DNA from: Halopiger xanaduensis SH-6
GTDB taxonomy: Archaea; Halobacteriota; Halobacteria; Halobacteriales; Natrialbaceae
Direction of reading: 5' to 3'
Assembly (NCBI RefSeq): GCF_000217715.1
Contig: NC_015666.1
Coordinates: forward strand, 1,624,270 to 1,688,269
Length of the DNA stretch: 64,000 nt
The notes under the pieces are model-generated. The model saw nothing but the letters and a program-made list of their open reading frames with translations. It made no database searches and was not told the origin of the DNA. Position numbers and translations under genes: made by a program. Positions 1 through 7,615 of this stretch are shown in pieces; the first letter of the stretch is position 1; every line of letters starts with the position of its first letter.

Positions 1-1590
1 CCGTCTGCGCTGAAGACCACGTCACCAGAGCGAACGTGGCCGACGCTGCGCGGCCATCCGCCGCTGATCGAACTCGGAGAGCGCCTCGAGATCCCGTCGG
101 CCGTCGACGCGCCGAACAACGACATCACGCTCGTCGTTCCGCCGGAGCATCTGGCTGCGTATCAGGCGGCCCCGCTGGCGTTTTTCCTGGGTGCGACGGT
201 TCGATCCGGCCGGAATCCGCGACTCGAAACGCCGCAGTTCGAGCGATCGCTCGCGGTGGAGTCCTTCGGTGACGAAATTGCCGATCTCTTACGGCGATTC
301 TTCTTCTGTGATTGCCTCACGCGAACGGAGGGACTCTTCCGGTACGAACTGCTCGAGCGGTCGGTGATCGAAGACGACCTACCGTTCGATCTCGCGGCGA
401 CGTACGACGAACCGCTCTCGGTTCGACTGGAACGCTACCTCGAGGTACCGTTCGACCTCATCGAGCCGCACCTGCCCCGGTGGCCGCTGACGGCACACCT
501 GCCGTCGGACCCGGAAAGCGTCGAGGTCGTCCCGTTCGTCGTCAACGAACTCGGTCTCGTTCGCGAAGCGCGCGGTCGGACGCCGACCAACGTTCCGCAG
601 ACGGAGGCGACGAGCGCGCAACTGGTCCGCTCCGCGTCCACGTATCGGTCGTCTGCACCGCCGAACCCGTCCGAATTCGTGGTTCCGGCGGTAACCGGTG
701 AGTCGATCGAGCACGCGTGGTTCGGCGACGGAATCCCGCAGCACGCGTCGAAAGCCACGATCGAAGCCTATCGCAGCGAACTCGATCGCGGCGCTCGGAA
801 CGACTCGATCAAAATCCTGCTCGTCTGTAACGACGTGCGGATGCTCGACGAACACGACCTCCTCGGCGACGCGTACGGAAACCGTGAAGCACTGCCGTTC
901 GACGTCCACTCCGAGTTCGGCGTCGATTCGGACCAGCTCGCGTCCCTGCTGACCGAGGGCGGCTACGACTTCCTCCACTACATCGGCCACGCGACCGAAG
1001 ACGGCATCCGCTGTACCGACGGCGAACTCGACGTTCGAACGCTCGAGTCGGTCGATCTGGGCGTCTTCTTCCTGAACGCCTGTCGCTCCTACGAACAGGG
1101 ACTCGCGCTGACCCGTCGCGGTGCGTTCGGCGGTGTGAGTACGTACAGCGACGTCATCAACGAGGACGCCGTCGAAGCCGGCGAAATCATGGCGCGACTG
1201 CTCAACCGGGGCTTCCCGCTTCGCGGGGCGCTCGAGATCGTCCAGGAGAACGCGGCGCTGGGCGACCAGTATTTGATCGTCGGCGACGGCTCGACCGATA
1301 TCGCCCAGTCCGACGGCGGGTCGCCCGGGATCATCGAACTCGAGGATCACGACGACGACACGTTCGGGTTTGCGGTGCGATCGTATTCGACGAAGGAGTA
1401 CAAGCTCGGAACTTCAAGTACATCGAATCTCGCTACTGTCGCGGACCGTCACCTGACTCCGGGCATAACGCCACCATCTAGCGTGGATAAGCAGTCGCTC
1501 CAAGAGTATCTGACGTGGACCGAACTTCCGTTTCTGATCGACGATCAACTCCACTGGAACGACGGTATCACTCCAGACCCATTTACATAA
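1..1590 (+). CDS. CHAT-domain caspase-like protein (5' partial)
   Basis: The reading frame is open from the first base of the window, so the N-terminus lies upstream; 529 residues are visible. The C-terminal part carries a CHAT (caspase HetF associated with TPR) peptidase signature: a His in HYIGHATEDG (codon at 988) after a hydrophobic strand, then VFFLNACRS with the candidate nucleophile Cys at 1081, followed by a loop containing GAFGGVSTYSDV. CHAT proteases cleave partner proteins and often act in defence or regulated-death systems. The N-terminal half matches no family I recognise and could be a sensor or regulatory region. No partner gene is seen downstream; upstream context is missing. 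The His-Cys pair is seen directly; protease activity is inferred from the family. Confidence 0.75.
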   Translation, partial: PSALKTTSPERTWPTLRGHPPLIELGERLEIPSAVDAPNNDITLVVPPEHLAAYQAAPLAFFLGATVRSGRNPRLETPQFERSLAVESFGDEIADLLRRFFFCDCLTRTEGLFRYELLERSVIEDDLPFDLAATYDEPLSVRLERYLEVPFDLIEPHLPRWPLTAHLPSDPESVEVVPFVVNELGLVREARGRTPTNVPQTEATSAQLVRSASTYRSSAPPNPSEFVVPAVTGESIEHAWFGDGIPQHASKATIEAYRSELDRGARNDSIKILLVCNDVRMLDEHDLLGDAYGNREALPFDVHSEFGVDSDQLASLLTEGGYDFLHYIGHATEDGIRCTDGELDVRTLESVDLGVFFLNACRSYEQGLALTRRGAFGGVSTYSDVINEDAVEAGEIMARLLNRGFPLRGALEIVQENAALGDQYLIVGDGSTDIAQSDGGSPGIIELEDHDDDTFGFAVRSYSTKEYKLGTSSTSNLATVADRHLTPGITPPSSVDKQSLQEYLTWTELPFLIDDQLHWNDGITPDPFT

Positions 1591-1657
1591 TCGCCAACCG
1601 AAATCCTCTTCGCGACGAAAATAGCACTCAGTAGTCGTCAGTACGTTTCACGAATTG

Positions 1658-1792
1658 TTACGGCCCGACCTGACTGCTGATTCCCGCCGCAACTGTGCCC
1701 GTTTGACTCAAGAGGACAAACAGTGTGAACAGGACGCCGATCATTCGTGGGTGCTGTGCGAGGTAATCTTGCATGCTGGTATCGTCTGACAT
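1658..1792 (-). CDS. DUF7503-type small haloarchaeal protein (44 aa)
   Basis: This short frame encodes 44 residues beginning MSDDTSMQDYLAQHPRMIGV, with one hydrophobic segment (VLFTLFVLLSQTGTVAA) and a short polar tail. The pattern of an acidic start, a short amphipathic helix, PRMIGVLF, a hydrophobic stretch and a Gly/Ser tail is the one I recall for the DUF7503 family of tiny haloarchaeal membrane proteins of unknown function. A T-rich box on the minus strand near 1820-1826 lies about 30 nt upstream of the ATG and could be its TATA element. It stands alone between the CHAT gene and the convergent 2-3.7 kb group. Family membership is from memory. Confidence 0.65.
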   Translation of the reverse strand: MSDDTSMQDYLAQHPRMIGVLFTLFVLLSQTGTVAAGISSQVGP

Positions 1793-2048
1793 TGCATGCT
1801 GATGGACATCGCCACTGGAAATAAAGTTATCTTATAATTACATATAGAACGTGATGGAATTGCAGTATCAGTCTACTATACCGTGACTCGGGAATATACT
1901 ACATTCTGACCGGTTATAATTTCACCAGGCTATCAGAATATTACAATATGTGCGGCTTTTGTCACTGGAATTGTGGTTGCGAACGATATCGGCCTAATGA
2001 CGTGTAAATCGACAATCTGTACCGGTCTGTTTACTCGAGACGGTTGCG
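1793..2048. other. Intergenic region, AT-rich
   Basis: There is no convincing gene here. The stretch is AT-rich, holds the likely promoter of the 44-residue protein on the minus strand, and then forms the 3' flank of the metal-dependent hydrolase gene. Confidence 0.5.
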
Positions 2049-2555
2049 CTACGTCAGGAATGATCGTCCATTGACGACCCCGAAACGATCGCAGAGAAGG
2101 ACGAGTCCAGCGGCTACAGCGGTGACAACGAGGGTGGCAGGATCCGACGAGATATAGAGACTCGGTGTCGGCGGTCGATACCACGTGAACGGGTACAGCC
2201 ACGCGCCTGCAGCACCGTCGGCGTACGCTTTGACTCCATCTATCAGAAGGTGCGAGAGCGCTCCGCCAAGTAGCGTACCGAACGCCCGGCGGTGCTGACT
2301 CGTCAAAACCATCGAACCGACGCCCGCGAGAACAAGGGCCCCGCCGAGCGTGTGGATCCCGTCGACGCTGAACGGGACACCTAGGACCGCTTCGAGCGTC
2401 GCGTCGGTGACGAACAGTCCGATGCGGTTGAGATCCGGCAGGAGCGCGCCGATCATCGCGACGGCCACCCACCGTTTCGTGAGCCACTCGAGGCGCCAGC
2501 TCGCGACGGTGAAGATCGCGTAGGCGGCGAGGACGTGCGAGAGGAGATCAGCCAT
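2049..2555 (-). CDS. Membrane-bound metal-dependent hydrolase (DUF457/YdjM-like)
   Basis: An integral membrane protein of about 168 residues with four or five hydrophobic segments. It shows the family hallmarks: an early His in MADLLSHVLAAY, GALLPDLNRIG, GIHTLGGALVLAG, and a second His/Asp site in GGALSHLLIDGVKAY. These His and Asp residues are the predicted metal ligands; the physiological substrate of the family is unknown. I chose the ATG at 2555 rather than 2594 because family members begin close to the DLLSH motif and it gives a short 8-nt overlap with the upstream gene ending at 2548, typical of a co-transcribed pair. Confidence 0.75.
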   Translation of the reverse strand: MADLLSHVLAAYAIFTVASWRLEWLTKRWVAVAMIGALLPDLNRIGLFVTDATLEAVLGVPFSVDGIHTLGGALVLAGVGSMVLTSQHRRAFGTLLGGALSHLLIDGVKAYADGAAGAWLYPFTWYRPPTPSLYISSDPATLVVTAVAAGLVLLCDRFGVVNGRSFLT

Positions 2556-3126
2556 TTCGATCCACCTCTGCGGAATCGGTTGGGCCGTCAGCATTCGTTG
2601 TTGGACGGGCGCTCGTGTCGATCCGCGGTTCGAACCCCAAGTTTCGGATAGTCGGTCGCCAGTGGACGAGGAAGTAGCCGATCGCGAGGAGCACGCCTGC
2701 GACGGAGGCGCCGAGTTTGTAGTAGAAGGCGCTCGTCCCGCCGTTGACGACGATCGTCCGGGTCGGTGTCATCGTCCGATCCGCCTCGAGCACGCCGTAG
2801 ACTTGCACGACGCCGCCGGGTTCGACCGGCTTCTCGAAGCCGCGGATCTCGAGTTCGGCTGCGACGTCGTCTGCGGAGTCGGTGACGTGGATCGTGATAG
2901 CGTTCGATTCGCCATCGACGGATTGAACCTCGCCGAACAGCAGGACGCGCTCGCCAACGTACGCGTCGTAGTCGTCCCGCAGTTGGTCGCCGGTCGGGTG
3001 CGGCCAGCCCTCATCGTACGTCGCACCGTAGTGGGCACAGAGCCCGATCAGGGCCGTGAGAAAGACGGCGGCAACTGCAATTCTGACTGCGCGTCGCATT
3101 CGTCTCCGTGGTCGCAAATCCGCCAC
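2548..3126 (-). CDS. Membrane-anchored OB-fold-like protein
   Basis: 192 residues: a basic N-terminus with a signal-anchor helix (about residues 12-32, AVRIAVAAVFLTALIGLCAH), an extracytoplasmic beta-rich domain (about 55-125) with the cadence of an OB fold (GERVLLFGEVQSVDG, AITIHVTD, VVQVYGVLEADRTM), a second transmembrane helix (about 135-157) and a polar tail. No enzymatic motif is visible. It overlaps the following metal-dependent hydrolase gene by 8 nt, so the two are probably translated together. Start could also be Met10. It resembles conserved haloarchaeal membrane proteins of unknown function. Confidence 0.6.
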   Translation of the reverse strand: MADLRPRRRMRRAVRIAVAAVFLTALIGLCAHYGATYDEGWPHPTGDQLRDDYDAYVGERVLLFGEVQSVDGESNAITIHVTDSADDVAAELEIRGFEKPVEPGGVVQVYGVLEADRTMTPTRTIVVNGGTSAFYYKLGASVAGVLLAIGYFLVHWRPTIRNLGFEPRIDTSARPTTNADGPTDSAEVDRNG

Positions 3127-3183
3127 TTGGTCGTTCCGTTTTCGGGCTCGTGGTGTGTTTGGACAGCAGGTGCGACGGTTATT

Positions 3184-3675
3184 TCACCAGTCGATTGTAT
3201 TGCGGAGTTCCGCGAGCGAGACGAACTGCGCACGGCGCTCGAGTTCGTACCAGCACAGTGCAGTCAGTGCGCCGAGCGCGTTGACCGTCCCATCCGTAAC
3301 GGTGGCAGTACGCTCGGGTCGGAACAGCTGTCCGATCTCCATGAGTACGCCGTAGGTCGTTGCGAGAATGATGACTAGCAACGCCTTTCTGATGATGCCA
3401 GACTCGCGGTCGGCGAGCGCGTACGCAAGGCCGAGTGCGAGAAGTGCGTATGCGATTCCGTGTTGAAAATACGATTGTGGTACAGCGGTGGGGTCGATCC
3501 GGACTCCAAATCCACTCGTCGCGACACCGGTGATAGCCGCGGCTGCCCACTCGAACCCGACTGGGGGAATCGTCGGCGGAGTCGTTACGAGCGACCAGTA
3601 ACAGATCCCCACGGCAATACCGACGGGGCCGAGCCAGCGAATCGGCCGCGGAAGCAACGGAATGCGAAGCGCCAC
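3184..3675 (-). CDS. VanZ family membrane protein
   Basis: 163 residues with four hydrophobic segments and the VanZ-like pattern: FQHGIAYALLALGLAYAL, then a helix ending GVLMEIGQLF, then an extracytoplasmic Arg/Glu loop (RPERTATVTDGTVNALGA). In VanZ-like proteins of bacteria and archaea the Glu and Asp-Asn residues in these loops are conserved, but the biochemical role is unresolved (VanZ confers low-level teicoplanin resistance). It sits 57 nt upstream of the OB-fold protein gene on the same strand and may be the first gene of a three-gene unit. Confidence 0.75.
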   Translation of the reverse strand: MALRIPLLPRPIRWLGPVGIAVGICYWSLVTTPPTIPPVGFEWAAAAITGVATSGFGVRIDPTAVPQSYFQHGIAYALLALGLAYALADRESGIIRKALLVIILATTYGVLMEIGQLFRPERTATVTDGTVNALGALTALCWYELERRAQFVSLAELRNTIDW

Positions 3676-4007
3676 CGTGGCGATGCGTTCTCGAGACCGG
3701 CAGTTAGTAAGGTGCTGGCTGCTCTGACGGCGGTGGTCGCGTGCAGAACGTAGTCGACGGTTAGCCGACGGTAGTCGGCGTTTGTGTGTCTCTGACTGCT
3801 CCTCGAAGGCTGATGAGGACAGTTTCGAGCGAGGGAGTCATCGTAGCTCCCGAGGGAATTCTCTAGTCGAACAACGGATGCGTTCGTAGGGTACCGTTTC
3901 AGATCCCCACCTATCGCTCAGGTCAATTGGGCTTCGTGGTATCTCACACCCATTCAATCCCTGAACAGTATCGCTGTCATAACAATAGCAGAATTTGATC
4001 TATCTCG
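3676..4007. other. Intergenic region between divergent genes
   Basis: 332 nt separate the VanZ-like gene (leftward) and the deacetylase gene (rightward), so both promoters should lie here. A small imperfect GTCGACGGTTAGCCGACGGTAGTCGG repeat-like patch near 3750-3780 is the only structure I see; the last 60 nt are AT-rich and contain a plausible but weak TATA-like element near 3978-3986. Confidence 0.4.
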
Positions 4008-5285
4008 ATGGTAGTGAGACGACGGACCTATCTCTCGATAACAGCGTCGGCCGTCGCCGGTGTCGCAGGCTGTATCGCCTCGCGATCCACCAGTTCGGAC
4101 CACACCAGCAGCGACGAGTCGGCATCGGCATCTGACGATACTCGAGCGTCTCTGCCTGACGAGGAGGGTGGATCACCGAGTGACGATACTGCGGTCGATC
4201 AACCGGACGATGCCGGCACCCACGACGACTTCGAGAATCTCGAGACGTGGGATATCACGGGCGGGACCCTGACAGCGGATCCGAACCGGAGCGTCGTCGG
4301 GTCCCAGAGCGCGGGGGTCGAAGTCCCGGCGTCTCGAGGGCCGACACGACTCGCGAAGACGTTCGCAGAACCGCGTGACCTCGCTGACGTCGTTCCCGGT
4401 GTCGCAGTCGCGGCGGACGACGTCGTCGTCCCATGGGTTCGGCTGGTCGATGCAGAGGGCAATTCGATCGGCTATCGGCGGAGTATCGGCGTCGACCTCC
4501 CGCTGATGCGCTACAACTTCGGCATCGAAGCGCTCGATACGGCGTTCGATGCCACGAGCGTTTGCGAGGTCCACATCCAGCTCTGGACGGCCGAGGGAGA
4601 GACACGAACCGTGTGGTTCGACGACTTCCACGTTACGCCCCGTCCGGAGACCGGAGCGGTGATGATCCAGTTCGACGACGGCAGCGCCACCGACTACACC
4701 GAAGCCTTGCCGATCCTCGAGGACTACGGCTATCCCGCTGCGACGTTCGTCAATTCCGAGTCGATCGACAGCGGCGAGCAGTGGCTCACGACCGACCAGC
4801 TATACGAACTCGATGACGCCGGCTGGTGTATCGGGAATCACACCCGTAGTCATGGACGTCTCCCCGAACTCAACATTGCCGAGCAGGCGGCTGAGATCCG
4901 CGAGGGAAAACAGTGGCTGGTCGAACGGGGATTCGAAGACGGAGCCGAGTATTTCGCCTATCCATACGGGCGGTACGACGCGACAACACTCGAACTCGTC
5001 GACGAGCACCACGCGATCGGCTTTGCCGGGGGCCGTCCAGTGCAGGGATATACCACGAACACCAGGCTTGCGTCCCGGATCAGTGAACCGAGCATTGACC
5101 GCCTCGAGACGGTACTCGAGCGAACAGCCGAACAGCGCGGCATCACGACTGTGCTGTATCACCAGCTCGAGGGCGAGGACCTTGCGGCCTTCGAGCGGCT
5201 GGTCGAAATGCTTCATGAGTACGAGTCGCGTGGTGAGCTCGAGGTGATTCTCCCGACCGATCTCGAAGAACGGTTCCTGTTTTAG
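4008..5285 (+). CDS. Tat-exported lipoprotein polysaccharide deacetylase (NodB fold, CE4)
   Basis: 425 residues. The N-terminus has a twin-Arg signal (RRRTYLS) and a lipobox ending in AGVAGC, predicting Tat export and lipid anchoring at Cys22. A Ser/Asp-rich linker follows (about 25-70), then a beta-sandwich-like region (about 75-210), then a NodB-homology domain (about 215-420). CE4 motifs are present: MIQFDDGSATDY (Asp-Asp pair), GNHTRSHGRL (metal His-x3-His) and AYPYGRYD. CE4 enzymes remove N- or O-acetyl groups from polysaccharides; an extracellular surface glycan is the likely substrate, in keeping with the rest of the window. No partner gene is adjacent. Start is the ATG at 4008 immediately before the Tat motif. 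Confidence 0.85.
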   Translation: MVVRRRTYLSITASAVAGVAGCIASRSTSSDHTSSDESASASDDTRASLPDEEGGSPSDDTAVDQPDDAGTHDDFENLETWDITGGTLTADPNRSVVGSQSAGVEVPASRGPTRLAKTFAEPRDLADVVPGVAVAADDVVVPWVRLVDAEGNSIGYRRSIGVDLPLMRYNFGIEALDTAFDATSVCEVHIQLWTAEGETRTVWFDDFHVTPRPETGAVMIQFDDGSATDYTEALPILEDYGYPAATFVNSESIDSGEQWLTTDQLYELDDAGWCIGNHTRSHGRLPELNIAEQAAEIREGKQWLVERGFEDGAEYFAYPYGRYDATTLELVDEHHAIGFAGGRPVQGYTTNTRLASRISEPSIDRLETVLERTAEQRGITTVLYHQLEGEDLAAFERLVEMLHEYESRGELEVILPTDLEERFLF

Positions 5286-5336
5286 GCCGATGCTGGGAGC
5301 AATCGAACTTATTTGACAAGGGTAGCTAACGAGTTT

Positions 5337-5738
5337 TCACTCGGCGGATTCGGATTCCAACGGTATACGGTCGAGGCCGACAGCATCGTAGTCCTGCTCG
5401 GTCGAAAGGACGCGCTCTTTGCCGGTTGTGACGAGTCCGGCGTGGAGTGCATCGAACGGGGTAAGGTCGTACTCGTCGAGGAACGCTGCGGCGGCCAGAA
5501 CCGCATCCTCGTGTTCTTCCGGCACGATTGGGACCAGTTCGAGCAGGTTGGTAATCGCCCGCGGCGCATCGATTTCATACTCGGCGGCCTCGCGGTCGTA
5601 GAACAACACCAGCACCTCGGCGTACGCAAGTATCGAGGTATGGATGTCATCGTGCTCCTCGAGGGCGCGGATTTCGGCGTCCTGCAGCCAGTAGTCGTCC
5701 TTGACTAGCGCGATGAGAAAGTCAGTCCCGACGTACAC
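5337..5738 (-). CDS. vapC: PIN-domain ribonuclease toxin (VapC family)
   Basis: 133 residues of PIN fold. The acidic active-site residues expected in the family are visible: Asp in MYVGTDFLIAL, Glu in AYAEVLVLF, Asp in LTPFDALHAGL and a C-terminal acidic patch at STEQDYDAV. PIN toxins are Mg-dependent endoribonucleases that block translation when freed from their antitoxin. The gene starts 3 nt after the AbrB-type antitoxin, so both are surely co-transcribed. The C-terminal tail is acidic and Ser/Glu-rich, a usual haloarchaeal trait. Confidence 0.85.
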   Translation of the reverse strand: MYVGTDFLIALVKDDYWLQDAEIRALEEHDDIHTSILAYAEVLVLFYDREAAEYEIDAPRAITNLLELVPIVPEEHEDAVLAAAAFLDEYDLTPFDALHAGLVTTGKERVLSTEQDYDAVGLDRIPLESESAE

Positions 5739-5741
5739 GGC

Positions 5742-6008
5742 TCACTCCTCAGTGTTCTGCGACCGGTTGTCCACTTCTGCTTGAGCCTCTTGGGAGATCG
5801 CCTCGCGCGCGTCCGATTTTAACTCGTCGGCCTCCGTCTCTGTGAAGGCATCGCCAACAGCCGCTCGGAGGCCGTCCAACGGATCCTCGTCGACGGGAAA
5901 GAGCGCAACGTGGCTCGGGAGTTCGACGATACGATACTGGTCACCGAACCGTTCGCGGACGTCTTTCGGGAGGTAGATTCGTCCCCGTTCGTCTGTCGTC
6001 TTTGACAT
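5742..6008 (-). CDS. vapB: AbrB/SpoVT-family antitoxin (VapB type)
   Basis: 88 residues. Residues 1-45 form a swapped-hairpin AbrB DNA-binding domain (TTDERGRIYLPKDVRERFG, then YRIVELPSHVALFPVDEDP), and the C-terminal helix would mask the VapC active site. The gene precedes vapC with a 3-nt gap. VapB proteins normally repress their own promoter; three copies of a 7-bp word lie just upstream and are listed separately as the presumed operator. Confidence 0.85.
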   Translation of the reverse strand: MSKTTDERGRIYLPKDVRERFGDQYRIVELPSHVALFPVDEDPLDGLRAAVGDAFTETEADELKSDAREAISQEAQAEVDNRSQNTEE

Positions 6009-6026
6009 GGCGTATTTACTTATTAT

Positions 6027-6072
6027 ACGGGAAGATCCAAAACTATTCCCGTAGTTATCGTATATTTCCCGT
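6027..6072. promoter_or_regulatory. Presumed VapBC operator: three TTCCCGT half-sites
   Basis: ACGGGAA at 6027-6033 faces TTCCCGT at 6046-6052, forming an inverted repeat with a 12-nt spacer, and a further TTCCCGT occurs at 6066-6072. The array begins 19 nt upstream of the vapB start codon, where an autoregulatory site would sit. The sites are seen directly; binding by VapB or VapBC is inferred. The rest of the spacer up to 6308 shows no gene. Confidence 0.5.
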
Positions 6073-6308
6073 CTCTCTTACTTCCTCTATCCCGCTACCT
6101 GCTCGACCTGTATCGATTGGAATGTTCGATTACAAGGGCAAAGAACCCGGGTCTCCCTCGAGACGGTCGACGAACGCAACACTTCGAATCCGTGTACGTG
6201 TGCGGTCCGACGACGCAAGTCAGTGTATCGAATACAGCTTGTATATCGTAATCTACTCTCGATTAAGAAACAACGGGCTAATTAGATGGCCTGAGCGTAT
6301 TGATTGCC

Positions 6309-7316
6309 TCAGGCGTTCGTCTTGTAGAGTTTCCCGTTCTCGTCGTAGCGGGCGTCGAAGATGCAATCGAATTGTTCATCTGTGAGTGAGATATCGACAG
6401 CCCCGAGGTTCTCATCAAGCTGGTCGACGGTGCGGGCGCCGATGATCGGCACGCAGTCGAAGTCGGGCTGGTCCATGAGCCACCGGAGCGCGACCTGGGC
6501 GGGCGTCGCGTTGACCTCGTCGGCGACGTCGCGGACTGCGTCGAGCACGTGCCACCCTCGTTCCGAGACGTAGAAGTCCGTGAACCGATCGGACAGCTCC
6601 GCACGGGTCCCTTCCGGTGCGTCCAAGTCGTAGGTCCCGTCACCGACGCGCTCGTACTTTCCGGTGAGGAACCCGCCAGCCAGCGGGGAGTACGGACAGA
6701 CCGCGAGGTTCTGATCGGCACAGACCTCGAGGTACTCTGTGACGTCCTCGTAGTATGCGGCGTGAAACAGGGGCTGTGTCACGCTGAAGGCCTCGTAGTT
6801 GTTCACGTCGGCCTTCCAGAGCCCCTTCGTGAGTTTCCAGGCATCACAGGTCGAAATGCCGACGTAGTGGACCTTTCCCTCGGAGACGAGATCGTCGATC
6901 GTTCGCAGCGTGGTCTCGATCGGCGTCTCGTCGTCGAACCGGTGCAGGTACAGGATGTCCAGATAGTCCGTCCCCAACCGCTCGAGCGATCCTTCGACCT
7001 CCGCACGGACGTTCTTCCGGGAGAGGTTTTCCTGGAATCGGGAGACGGTCGACCAGTAGCACTTCGACGCGATCACGAAGTCTTCGCGGTCGCGATCTGC
7101 GAGCCACTCGCCGATCCACTGCTCGGAGTCGCCGTTACCGTAGCCGTTGGCCGTGTCGATGAAGTTGCCCCCGCGTTCTGCGAAGGCATCGAGCAGCTCG
7201 TGGGCTTCCTCGCGGCCCGTCTCGACTACGCCGTCCTGTTCCTTGCCGAAGCGCCATGTTCCGAAACACAGTGGTGAGACCTGCAGGCCTGTCTCGCCGA
7301 GTCGCCGGTTGTTCAT
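6309..7316 (-). CDS. Aldo/keto reductase
   Basis: About 335 residues of NAD(P)H-dependent (beta/alpha)8 oxidoreductase. It opens with the family signature MNNRRLGETGLQVSPLCFGTW. The catalytic tetrad is in place: Asp and Tyr in FIDTANGYGNG, Lys in VIASKCYWS, His in LYLHRFDDETP. The cofactor region near residue 270 (VPIIGARTVDQL) is also conserved. Substrate cannot be read from sequence; such enzymes reduce aldehydes, ketones or sugar intermediates. The ATG at 7316 fits the family start better than that at 7325. Monocistronic by spacing. Confidence 0.85.
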   Translation of the reverse strand: MNNRRLGETGLQVSPLCFGTWRFGKEQDGVVETGREEAHELLDAFAERGGNFIDTANGYGNGDSEQWIGEWLADRDREDFVIASKCYWSTVSRFQENLSRKNVRAEVEGSLERLGTDYLDILYLHRFDDETPIETTLRTIDDLVSEGKVHYVGISTCDAWKLTKGLWKADVNNYEAFSVTQPLFHAAYYEDVTEYLEVCADQNLAVCPYSPLAGGFLTGKYERVGDGTYDLDAPEGTRAELSDRFTDFYVSERGWHVLDAVRDVADEVNATPAQVALRWLMDQPDFDCVPIIGARTVDQLDENLGAVDISLTDEQFDCIFDARYDENGKLYKTNA

Positions 7317-7417
7317 GCACTGCACGTGGGAGACGGAAGGCCATAATAGAAGGGGGAATTTCGATAGCGCCGATCAATGGTGGGAGTAGGGATCGTGCTC
7401 ACCATGAAAATAGGCCG

Positions 7418-7546
7418 CTACTCTTCGTCGGCGTCGGGTTCAGGAGCTACGCGGGAGAGGGCCTCTTGATCTCGGCGTAGCTGTTCCTCCGATTGGCCGG
7501 TGGCTTCGGCCAATTCTTCTACCGTGGGGATCTCATCCATCGCCAT
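7418..7546 (-). CDS. Small acidic helix-turn-helix-like protein (42 aa)
   Basis: A 42-codon frame encodes MAMDEIPTVEELAEATGQ and an acidic tail ending in DADEE. Residues 7-29 look like a helix-turn-helix (TVEELAEATGQSEEQLRRD), as in DeoR- or recombination-directionality-type DNA-binding pieces, but the protein is too short for a whole regulator. Codon usage is typically haloarchaeal. Two exact 15-bp tandem repeats sit immediately upstream of the ATG. It could be a real micro-protein or a surviving fragment of a longer gene; it lies next to three pseudogenes. Confidence 0.45.
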   Translation of the reverse strand: MAMDEIPTVEELAEATGQSEEQLRRDQEALSRVAPEPDADEE

Positions 7547-7550
7547 GTTC

Positions 7551-7580
7551 TATTCTCTACTTTGATATTCTCTACTTTGA
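7551..7580. repeat. Two exact 15-bp tandem repeats
   Basis: TATTCTCTACTTTGA occurs twice back to back, 4 nt upstream of the start codon of the 42-residue protein. A one-mismatch inverted copy of its core lies at 7648-7658, inside the tail of the neighbouring pseudogene. The position suggests a leader or operator element, or simply a slippage duplication. Confidence 0.55.
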
Positions 7581-7615
7581 CCTTTTAGGATATGAATGTG
7601 GGGAGTTCTAGGATT

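Noticed and set aside
379-1350. Long minus-strand frame (323 codons) opposite the CHAT gene
   Set aside because: It is Arg/Val-rich shadow sequence of the GC-rich coding strand; the plus strand carries CHAT motifs.
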